This document shows positions 37,501-49,500 of a DNA stretch of 64,000 nucleotides, in pieces. The stretch covers positions 9,431,126 to 9,495,125 of the forward strand of contig NC_051433.1 in assembly GCF_001649575.2 (NCBI RefSeq), written 5' to 3'. A program made the translations under genes and the position numbers. The notes beneath the pieces are model-generated. The model searched no databases. It saw only the letters and a list, made by a program, of their open reading frames with translations, and had not been told where the DNA came from. Numbering within the stretch: the stretch's first letter is position 1; every line of letters starts with the position of its first letter. This stretch comes from Kryptolebias marmoratus (taxonomy: Eukaryota; Chordata; Actinopteri; Cyprinodontiformes; Rivulidae).

Positions 37501-40500
37501 GGGTGATAAAACATCCCTCTGTGTCACTGAGAGGTGACACTTGTGTAAAAATAGAAAAAAACCTCAGGAACTTTAGATATACTTCATTTTGGTGTCAGAA
37601 TAAATGGAATGAAATAAACCCAAATGCAGAAATCTAAATGAAAAAAGGCTAAACCAAAAAAAAAAATTTGTCTTGGATAATGGATAGACTGAGACACATC
37701 ACCACATCACATCCTGGGTCTATTGGTTGTTTCTGGCCTCACAACAAAACAAAAAGGACTATAAATTCACAGGATATAAAAAGGCACCCAAAATAATAAT
37801 AACAATAATTACAACAATTACAGCAGAGCAAGAAAGATCAGTTCTGTTTGTTTTCAGGATTCCTTGAAGAAATGTACATCGTCAGCTACCAGCAAGCAAT
37901 TACATTTTAGCTCAATATCTGTAAAACAGATGTGTTTGCTAAAGTTGGTTAGTTTTGAGAGCCATCTTGAATTAGTTTTACTTCAAAAGCTAATCAGTTG
38001 TGATAATATGCAATCGTCACTTTCTGAAAGTTTGATTAAAATCTGTCAAGTGGTTCTTGAGATATTTTGCTGACAGACAGAGAGAGGTAGATTTCAACAA
38101 TTAATGTCAAGGTTTTAAACAAAGATCGTGTGTAAACTATTAGCACTCAGAGTTGGGGATGACTCTCAGCTACTACCACACCAAATTTTAGCTCAGTATC
38201 TTTAAAATTGACTGGATTATAGCCATTTTTGTGTTCACAAAAACAATTAGCTGTGGCAGCCATCTTGAATCGGGTTGACTCCAAACATCCAATGATGACA
38301 TTTATCACCCGCCTTTCACAGCAGTGGGTGATAAATGATAAACATGTCAAATAGCGTATTTTCCCCATGTAAGCACAACATAAACCTCTACCCCTCCATA
38401 TCTTAAATTAGAAGCATCAACAAAATCTGTAGATTTTGTTTTAGGTCTATTGATATTTTCTGTCAAGTCTTTCTTTTTAATCAATTTGTTGTGTTTTTTT
38501 TTTGTCCTGAGTTGATTGCATTAAGTCACTGATTTCTTTAGATTGTACTCACCTCAGCATCCATTTTTCTTTTGAATCTTTGTTGCTGTCATGCCCTTAT
38601 TAACGTGTTCATGTTTAATATCTGTTTTCAGCACTTTTGTTTCTCTTAGTTCATTGAAGTTTACTTTCTACCCTGCTTCCTGTGTGTGAACTTCTGTTAG
38701 GGTGCTCCATTCAATCTCACAAACTATTTTTAGCTTTCTTCATATGCAAATACTTTTTTTTAGCTTCAACACATACAAATTTCAGGAGTTCTCTTCTGTT
38801 TTTTTTCTTTTAAAGTAAACACAAAATAAAACCAATAATTTCAAACTTGAAGGCAGTGTTCATTCTAATTGACACCCATGCCATTACTTCTGATTTGCAT
38901 GAACAGTAAGAATTGTATTTCATTAATAAATAATAGGCTCCATGTAGAACCAAGTCATAACAAAAACAAAGTTCCACTTTTATTCTTTGTTTGATCTCAG
39001 AGAACTCGTCTCCTTGTCTCACAGCCAGAATCAGACACAAATCCTCTAGAAACCAGACTCTGCCTTAGAGAACCCTCAGATCAGCCACCACCTTTTAATG
39101 ATCCTTCATCGTTATTTTGCCCTCAGCTTGTATCTCAGTTGTCTCTGATTTTCCTCTGATGTGCTTTTGGGGTTCAGAATGCACAGAGCGGAGCAATCTG
39201 CAGCACATTTAATAATGCAGGGCTCTGCCTGATGTGGGGCACACCATTACTGCGCCAGCACAGCTCTTCTCGCTCATCATCATATCTGTCGCTCTCCATC
39301 CCCCTCCTCTTTCTCTCACACACATGAACACAGATCACAAAGGTTAGGGCTGCGTTTCTCCACCAGGATCGTTGTTGCTTTGTGCTCACTTAAGTTCATC
39401 TGAATCTCTCAGTTTTTATTTTGTTTTTATACCTGTGAAAAACTGGAAACAGGCTCATCAAATTAACAAGTCACACTTCTGTGATAAAGAAAAACATCTT
39501 TAGATACTTCAAGCATTTTGGCCTGATTACAAACACCAGTTATTTTCCCAATGAGTTGGATAATTATGATGAAATCATTAGGAATTAAGTAAAATAAGAA
39601 CAAAAAAGAAAAGAAGAAAAATACCTATGTTTTTAACTTTTAGAAAAGGTATTTAATAATACTGTAAATCTTTAAAGATGCTTTGAAACAGCTATAACTA
39701 AAGTAAACAGTACAATAGTACTATAGATATTTGATATAAATAAAAAAAGGTAAGTTATTAAGCTAACTTTTTTAAGATGACATTTAAAATAAAATAAATC
39801 ATTATTTTATTCTAAAGCAAAGTAGAATTTTAAACATTTCCCTGTTTCAGAGTTTATACATCAGTAGACTGATATCTAAACTTAAACCACATAAACACCG
39901 TTGGCTGCTCAGGCTTACAGTTTATGTGTAAATGTTAACAAAAACTAAAGAACAGAGCCGTAATAACATCCTGGAAGAATACTTTGGCCTGAAAGTCCAA
40001 AATGCCATAAAGTTGCTTCACATTATCAGTAAGTAAATGTTTAATATGTTAACCACTTGTACAGTTCTAGTACTACTCATTTGCAATTAAAATGAACTGA
40101 GAGTGAACTTTTTGGTTATGAATATAAGTAGTCAGTGTTTTACCTACAGTAGACAGCAGTCACACTGATCTCAGTTTGAAGAACCAGAAAGAGGTTTTCC
40201 ATCAACGTGGTTGATTTTTTAACTTGCGTTTCACACAGAATTTGTTGTAATGAACTGTGGATCATGTTTTGACTCAGACAATATTCAGTGTAATGAAATA
40301 TAGATGTTGTTTTATTTTTAAATATTTGCCTAAATCTCTATAAAATTGTTGAGGTTTAAGCTGGTTTACTTAATGGAAACTTGTTCTAAAAGAGGCTCTC
40401 TTCTGAGCGGCTGTTATCTTGGTTCACCCATGAGAATTTCTCCCCTTATTCTCCAAACTCAAATCACTCTGAGTTTGCAAATAAACACTGCAGATAAAAA

Positions 40501-43500
40501 ACTGGCTACTCATAACTATTCTACAGAAACTGCCTTCACAAAATCTAAACTAACCTTTTTACCCCATCTTCACTTCTTGTTGTCTTTGATTCATTGACAG
40601 AGGCAAGGACAATTGGTAAAAGTACTTCATGCACTTAGTTAAGTTGTTTTATTTGTACAATTACTGACTCAAACCACAGCACAGACATTAGCAGAGCCAA
40701 CTATTCACAAAGAAACAAGAAATCACACAGATCACATTGATATTAATGGGGGGTTTGACATAAAATCCCAAATTATTGCCATTAAAAAAATGAAAACAGA
40801 AATCTGTGGTGTTCTCTTTCATGTTTCTAAGCGCTCAATGACTGATCAGCTCTTATTAATTCATACCTGACAATACCAGTCCAATGTCTCACCAGCAGAA
40901 AATCCCTCCCTTTGCCCCAGAGTCCATGCTCATCATCTCTAAACTCTGCAGTGGGTCACTTTACACACAAACCCACACCCAAGCACAGCAGAGCTGAGGC
41001 AGGGAGCCGATGGATGACTCATACAGCAAGAAACCTCCTCGGAGATCTGCTGTAGTGTTTGATCATTAAGATCCCAGAGGACACACGGTTGTTTTTGTGG
41101 TTCTAATGTAGTCGGAAGATTCATTTGATGTGTAACTGAGCTGAGCTGAAACACCACAACAGTCGAAATTAAATAGAGAAAATGTATTTTAGTATGTAAA
41201 ACACACTGCTTTTGTAGTAATATGATGAATCCTTCTTTGAAAAGCAAGCCTTTTTGGGATGTTTGTGCATGCAGGGAACAAAGACCTGTAATTACATCTA
41301 AAGAAAGTGCAACATTTAGTGGTCATGAAAGTAGCTGCATGAAAGTCACAATTCATTCAGCATTCATTACTGTACGAGTGGCATAAGGCCTAATTATCCT
41401 CCTGATTATCAATTAATTTTAAATGTAACAAATGAGTTTCTCGCCCAATTTTAATTAAGATGTGACAAAAATTTTAGATGCTTTTGTTTTTACAAGTCAC
41501 TAAAACAACCAAGAACATATAATCTAAAAATGTGATTATCATTAAAAAGATAATGTAATTTAAGCTAAAGCATGATTGCTCATTAATCCCATAGCCTTTT
41601 GTAATTGTTACTCAGAAATCATGTAGAAAAGATAAAGACAGGTTGAGATCCATAAGATTTAGTCTCTTGAAAGGCCTAATATTTCTTTTCACTCAGACGA
41701 GTTAAGTAAAAGTCTGCAAGTGGCAGACAAAAAGTGAAATCAGGGACAATTTAAAAGTAAATGTCTGATGAAACCACACATGATTGCCTATTTATCAAAA
41801 TCCAATGCAAAAAACAGGAGATTTATGAAAACCTAAATACATTTTTGCTGTTTTCACAAGAATCAGGAGGACATTTGGCAGCCAGATGCTGTTAATCAAC
41901 TTACAATTCAATGGGGCCATTTATTATCTTAAGAGGACATTTTTGTTGATTGTTGAAAAGAAAGGTTTGATGACTTTTTCAAACACTTCGAAATAAGTCA
42001 TTTAACAGTTAAACGTACATAAATATTTCAATGTGAAAATACTTTCTCTTGAGCAATGTCCAAAGTCAGACCATCATAAAAAGAGCTATATTTCATCAGT
42101 TATAAAATCAGAAAAAGAATGACTTGTTCAGAAAAGTTGCAAGAAGAAAGCCCTTTTTTCTCACAAAGGAACACAGCAGTGGAGCTCAGGTTTATAAAAT
42201 GGCTTCTGAACAAATCGCAAGACTTCTGGACCAGCAGTGTCCTTTGGATCGGCACGATCAAATCAAATTTGTGTATGACACACACTGCCACGTTTGTCAA
42301 AAACACGAAACACAGCGCACCAAAACAAGTTTTATGCCAACTGTCAACAATGGCTAAATCTTGGCCAGAGCTTTGTCCAACTGAGCAATGAACCCAAACA
42401 CAACAGGAAATCTCAAACAAAATGTATGGAACAGAAATTAATCAATGTTTTGCATTGGCGAGGTTCAGAGTTCAATAAAAATGCAATTAGTTGGGAAGAA
42501 CTTGGGAGAGCCAAATGGCAACAAAACCTTGAGAAACTGACAAAATAAAAAAGACTGGGTCAGAATTGGTCCACAATGTCACAGCAGACTCATAAAGCCA
42601 TGCAGAAAAAAATACTTTATGATAATATTTTTTCTATTCTTGTTAAATAATGACACTTTCTATTATGTTATCTGTGTTGCTCATTTGTTGTTGTATTTAC
42701 CTAAATTTAGCACTAAATCATTTATTCATGAGGCACCAGCTAAGAAATGTAAATCAATACATAAATGTCAGAAACAGTGTGAGTGTGCGTGTTTATATTT
42801 GAATATTTTACCTGGTGATGATTGGTCACTGGAAGCCACTAAAGTAGCAGGGGTGGGCCTACGTCTTCTGATCTGGGAAAATAATACAAAAATAAATGTC
42901 AGTCTAAAGTGGCACCTAAAAAATAATCACCTTCAATAACAAACAGAATGACAGTACAACACAAAGCTCTTCTCGCAGGACACAGAAATGAGCTTTTTTT
43001 TTTCAATCAACCAACCAAAGAGAAACAAGTCCTTTCCCACCATGAACTGCTGTTGGGTCAATTCAACATTCAGAGTCATGAAGTTATGAGACCAGAGGAG
43101 GTCTTAGACATCCAAAATTCAGTCAGTGTGCACTTTGAAGATGCCTGAGCTGAACTAAAGCGATTCTTGGTCCTGCGGTGCTGAGAAGAGATCAGAGTGG
43201 CAGCTTGCCACCTTCTGGTTGTTTCTTGGCTCATGAGTTTGGTTTAACCCTCCCACGGCCTTCAGGTCAAATTGACCTGAAGTTACAAGGGCTTCTCTAG
43301 CTCTCTTCATCTCTCTTTCTATGAGGATTAATCAGGCAGCTACAGGTAATTCTGGGTCAATACATGAAAAACATTACAATCAACTGAGCTGCTGAGGGTT
43401 GGACATTTAAACCTATGACTATTCAGAAGTCTTGTTTGTGAACATAAAAACACAGCCGCAGTGCTTTCAGATTGGTGTTTTTGGTCAATTTTAATGTGTT

Positions 43501-46500
43501 TGGTCATTCTAAATGCATTTAAAATGGAAAGTTTTCCTTATTTTAGTTTTAAAAAGTTGTAAAAAAAACCAGAAAGTAGAACATTTACTCTTGTTTGGCA
43601 ATTTATAATGTATGTGAATGTTTCTTGTACAGAAAACATACAAGATAGTTAAATGAGTTGTAATAAGCATTAAGTCAATAAATTTCAGAAATGTAATTGG
43701 CTGCAAAAAGGTTATTTAAACAGTCTTGATCTTTAAGGCAACCTCAACTTAACAAATTTACACAAGCATAAACAATGTGCTGCAGCGGACAGGGTTGCTG
43801 AGTAATGCTGCTCTAAATGCTGTTTGTGCACTTAGTGTTAGTGCAAACTCAGCCTAAACAGAACAGCATCACTTTGGTTTTTACATTTGTGTTATTAAAA
43901 GGAAGCCCAAGCTAAAATTTAGAGTTTTGAGTCATGCTTCGGCTGAATTAATGTGTGGTTTGATAGCTTATTTTATTGATTGAAAAATATTGAATTTAGG
44001 TCACTGGCCTTGAATCAGAGTCAGTGGGGGCTGTAATGATTTTGAGGCTTTGCTGTGTCTTAGAAAAAATGTGCAACAAATAGTAGGAATACCAAGGCAT
44101 TAATTCAAAGTTCATAATTCTCTCTTTCAATTCAAGCATCTGTTCAGCAAAATGATCTTCCTGAGCAAACATGTACAAACACATTAGCTGCGGAAATATT
44201 GCAAGATTATAGACCTAAGTTAATCAGCTTCACACTCATGACATTAAATACAGATGTGACAAAAGACGTAAAACAGCCCAGCAATGAAAACTGAGCAGAG
44301 TCAGTGTTATCTTAGTAGCACATCCTAATTGGGTTTTCAGATATAAAGAGGCTTTCGTTTGAAATACAGCCATGGAGAGCTGAAAAGCTGTGAACTGGTA
44401 GTAATTTCCGAAGCAGCCAGACAGAGATGGGTGACTGCAGTAAACACTTGACTTCTGAGAAAATCGCTGACCTTATTTAGAGGCACATGTCGGATTTTCA
44501 CTGTTTCCTCCCCACAGCACTAAAAGCTTCCCTTTGATCCTGAGATGCTCCATTACTCTTCAGGTAAAAATGACTGAGACAAAGATAATTGCATAGATTA
44601 ATTTAAAGCTGCATGATAGCAATAATGTTTGAAAATATGGATCCAGTTACTAAACTGCACCCAGTGCATGAAAGCAAATTATGACTATTTCTTGAAACAT
44701 CTTTGAAAAATGTTCACGTCGTGAAATGGTCACGTACACGCAGCTTCCAAAATGAAGCTAACTTTGCAAAAAAGTATATACATATTATTATATACAGTTT
44801 AATTTACAAAAAGACAAACAAATGAAGCACTAAAATCTTGTCTGCTTGCTTCTCATAATCTCTTTGAGAAGTGAAATTGTACATATCTACTCTCTCCAAC
44901 ACAAAAGTTCGGTTTTCAGTAGTGGCTTTTTTATCCCTAAGGGGACAGTTTCCATTTCATTTCTTAATTTAGACAACTTTAAGCAAATTTACAGTTATTT
45001 ACAGTTACTTTTATTTTCTGGGAAATATCTCCTGCGTACCCTTTGACATTTTAAAAGCCAGATAATTTGATACTGAAACACTTTTTATGTGCACAAACCT
45101 AAAGGTTTTGTGTGACATTCTATCCAGTTTTTTCATGCTGAACTTAATTTTATAGTATAATAATGGATTTGTAGTGCAAATTTGAAACCTACCTTATGTC
45201 CTAACAAGCATTGTGGTCTCATGATTTGAAAGCTGCAATAAAAATGTGACATTAAGCATTCTTAAATTACTTACACAGTACTTATTTTTTGGCTGTCTGT
45301 GTGTATGTGTGTGTGTTCAGTTGCATTCCAGAAAGCCACCCGTCTGGCCTACTTTGAAGCACAACAAACCATGGCTGTGTAGCACTGATTATAACCAGGG
45401 TCATTGTTATTCTTCACACCCTGCAGCAGAGAAAACTCCCTGATCCTCCACTCACAGAAGTACCAGCGCTCACTGGATGGGTTCACCCCTCAAAACCACT
45501 GTGTCCGCCTTTCCACCTCCGGTCTGTATAAAACGCACTTCTCACAATCAACAACAAGCGCCTTTGAAAGCGACGGGTGGGCGAACTGCACATGCGGAAT
45601 ATTCTTGTTGGTTGTGTGGGACAAAATACCCTTAGATGGAAAATAATTTAAATCAAGCCAAGAGACGTGGGAGTTGTGACTCTATTGTATGAACTTGGCT
45701 GTACAATGAAATGTTTACAGATTTCTGCAAAAGGAGGAATAATATTAGGAAAATCCTTCTTTTTATAAAGAAAATTCAGTAGTGGAATTACCCACCTTTT
45801 GAAATAAACCAAAATTTATTAGTAAAAAGCTGGTCTAGTGTTATTCAGCCAAATGGTGACTAAGATATGCTTTAAAAAACTTAATCCAAAGAAAACTGTG
45901 AACCGCTGAACCCCTTGTTAACTTGTGACAAATTGGTCCAGTCACTATTTCACTAATATAAATCTAAATGGTTGTGCATTTTATTGTTGTATATTCTTTT
46001 GAAAAAGTAACTGACTCCTTATGTAAACAGATAATTAGTTTTACTCCTAAAATGATGTAAAGTCAATAATTAGCAAGCAGATTAGGCAAGATTAAGTTTT
46101 GTTTTAGTTAAATATCTTATTATTTCCATTTGCATGTGACTTGATCTAGAAGAGCAGGAAAGGAATGCAGCTGTTGATTGGATTTTGTTGATTCTGCAGA
46201 TTTTTTGTAGATTTTAATCAAACTTGCCACTTATTGTATTTAAAAAGATGGAACTAAACTACTTTAAGAAGTGCAAATTCAAACTGTTTAACTTTTGATG
46301 CTCTGAAGGTGCAGAAATCTCAGACCCTGAAGGGAAAATGAATTGCTGCACAAGTAAAAGTTAAAACAAGCCTCCCCCAAAAGTTTCCTAGGCAGAGGAG
46401 AACTCCAGTACGTTGTTTTCATTCTGTCAGTTTGATATATGACTCTGGTATTAATCAGACAAGAGCTCAGCCATAATGAATCCTTACATGATCTCCATCT

Positions 46501-49500
46501 GTGGTCTCATTTTAAACTGAATCAAGGGAATTACTGTAGTAACAAGACTTTGGGAGTCACTGACATCTATTTTCTTACCCTTGTTTTTGCCTTCCTCAGC
46601 CACCCTGTCAGTTTCTATCAGCGCTTTGATTTTCACCCTTGACGTTCCTCCTCTTTGAAGCTGAACGCACAACATGAACGGTGGGTTTATTTGGTACATA
46701 ATCCTGGAATTTACTCACTTAGGATGAAAGAAATCACAAAAGCCAATTTTATTCATTTATAATGCAGGAAAACATAATGAGCTCTATGTGGGAGCCAGAA
46801 TGTAAACGTTGAGTAAGCCACATTTCCTTATTGTGTTTTATTATGATAGTTCAGTTGAAGGAAGACAAAAACCTTCATTCCCAAGACAAATGTTGCAAGA
46901 TTTTGTTCTGTGGGCTTGTGAAAAACCATTATGTCTTTATGTTTCATGCGGTGAAGTTTAAACCCTTGAAAATTTATCTCAAAAACTCACCTAAAGGCTG
47001 AACTATTTTATGATCAAACACTTTTAAAGAAAATCTGCACATTAGAAAACACATAGCTGGGTAATCACTACAGAGGACATTGGCTTGTCAATGTGAAAAG
47101 CAAAATGAATTTAACAAGTAGACTATTAGGAACACAATTTTAGCCCTAAATTATCTGAAATAAAATGAAAATTCCTTCATTATATCGTGATTCACCCAGC
47201 AGGGAATACATTTTCTTCATTTGGGGTTGTAGTTCTTCTAGGAATCACTTTTCGTCTGAATGAGTTTAATTTCACTTTGCAGATAAATGAGTAAGGTCAT
47301 TATTTTTTAACAGCATTTTGATTTGGGGTTATAAAAATACCCATTCTTTTGACTTAGCAAACACATTGGACATTTAAATTCATGGCTGATATGTCAGCCA
47401 TAAATTTAAAGAGGCCAATGTCGCAGCTTGAGGTTTTTTTCCTATTTCGTTTCTCCCAGTCAGGTTAGGTTTAGTTTTATTATGTTCTTTGCTTTTTGCT
47501 TTATTTCTGTTTCGCATATTGCTTGATTTTTTTTTTAGTTTAATTCTAAAACTTAGTTTTTTGGTTAGTGATTCATGTAATGTTTAGTGGTTGGTGAAGA
47601 CCCAAAAGTGCAGGCAGGTATCTATAAAAATAATTTAATAAAAGACAACAAAACCAGACATGCAAATAAAACAAAACGAAACTCACAGATCTGAACAGGA
47701 GACTTGTGTACAAAACTCTGTTAACATGAGTGCAGTTTATAAGAGGGTGAGTTGATTAGTGATTGAATGCAGCTGGGATGATTACAGATGAGTGACAGGT
47801 GTGTGACAAGGCAAACAGGGAACCTGAGGAAAAACACTGGCCCAGAAAATAGACAAACAAAAAACGCAAACCAGAAAAGGCAAAGCAAACCATATCTTTC
47901 TCCCTTATGACTCCAGATCATTGTCTTTACCTTTTCTCTCACTGAATTTAGAATTCCCTGTTGAAAAGTTAGTTTTAAGGAGCCTGTTCTAGTGATTTGA
48001 TGTTCACGCTAACTGTATGTAACAAATAGAAAGAAAGAAAAGGTTGAAATGTAGAAATGAAGCATCAATGGAGGCGTGTGCAGCTCATGTGCCCTTTTAG
48101 CTGAAATTGTTTTAGTAGCACAATTATGTCCTTGTTTAGACTCTCAACTCTTCCCCTGTACACACAAACTCTGTAATCACACAGAGTTTTTTTTTATTTA
48201 ATAAAAAATAGTCTGCTGTAATCTTCACATCATTCATTGACACCATTAGGTCTTGACTTCTATCAGGAACAATCAGTCTGGGCTGATAAAAAAACACACA
48301 ATTGCTTTTATGTAAAGTTGTGATATCAGTGACACACATTGTTTTGTTTGGAAGATGAGTCTTTTTCTGCTGCTTTCAGGGTTCAGAGATGTGGTCTTGA
48401 CTGACATGTAGTTTTCCACAGAGGCTGATTCGCAGCACCACGAGGTGTCAGGGTGCAGAAATGACTGAACCATGAGTGAAACCCCCTGTTGTTACATTCA
48501 TAAACATGCTTTTTTTATTATATATTTAGAGATTCCATTGTTTTTCTTTTTCATTTTAGACTGATTGCTGGCTGTCAGTCTAAGTAGGTTTGTGTTAATA
48601 TACTGTATATGGCCACTTGAGAACAAGCAGGCATCTAACAGTGATTGTAGAACAAATTTAAAATATACTGTAAAAATGGGAAAAGTCACAGTGGCAATAA
48701 GGCCAGCTTGGGTCATACTTATTGAGGTTGCAAGCTAAAAGCCCTCCTGGGTCTTTGAGGAAAAAGAAAACTGATTTTTAGTCGTGTACGGCTGAGAGAG
48801 GAGCAGTCTTTCTGGTGAAGAGAGGCAGGTGAACAAGGCTGGAGGTGTTATTTGGAGCTTTTACATTAAATGGCTCCAGCCAGGATCAGACATGCCTCTG
48901 GTTTACAGACCAGCCACCTTACACCTCAGACACAAACAGGACACACAGGATGACCTGTGAAAAGTAAATTACACCTGAACTGTTCAGATTCACATACAAA
49001 GGAAGACAAGATCCAGAGTATAGCTTTTTTTGTAGTGTATTAAAAAACATAACTCATCAAACCTTTAAGTTTACCAATTCAGTTTTATCGAAGATAAATC
49101 CTGTAGTTGATAGACCAGAGAAAATATAAATCTAACACAGCCGAATAATCTTACTTTGATTTCAAGAACAGGTATGCTAACCTTTTATTATTCATCAGAA
49201 ACCTAATTTATTTTCTAGGAAAATGAAAGAACTAAAATTCCTCCTTCTTCATCTTCTCTCATCAATTATGACACATATTTTTGAGAAATCCACACAGTAA
49301 CACCTTGTAACACTGCTTCACATCAAAAGCAGCCATTATGGGTTTGAGCCAGGAGTCAGAAGCAACAACCTGACGCAGACCTGATACAAAACGTTGAAAA
49401 TAAACACCAAAAATACATTTCTATTTCCAGTCTGCATTATTCTACAGTTCATCACTAACATGTTAATGTATATTGTGAGTCAGTACCACTGTGAAGGTGG

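Larger units (their letters stand above)
34270..42811 (-). other. ppp1r1a intron 2
   Basis: Intron of about 8.5 kb. It holds a GT tract (35368-35412), an RFX-like palindrome (35332-35345), the dimeric repeat at 37866-38350 and a Tc1 transposase fossil (42360-42548). A slightly GC-richer stretch at about 39170-39380 has no recognised identity. The rest is AT-rich without coding signal. Confidence 0.6.

Noticed and set aside
45246..45646. Overlapping plus-strand frames as a hidden gene or ppp1r1a alternative exon
   Set aside because: No recognisable protein, opposite strand to ppp1r1a and no clear splice sites; kept only as an anonymous GC-richer stretch.
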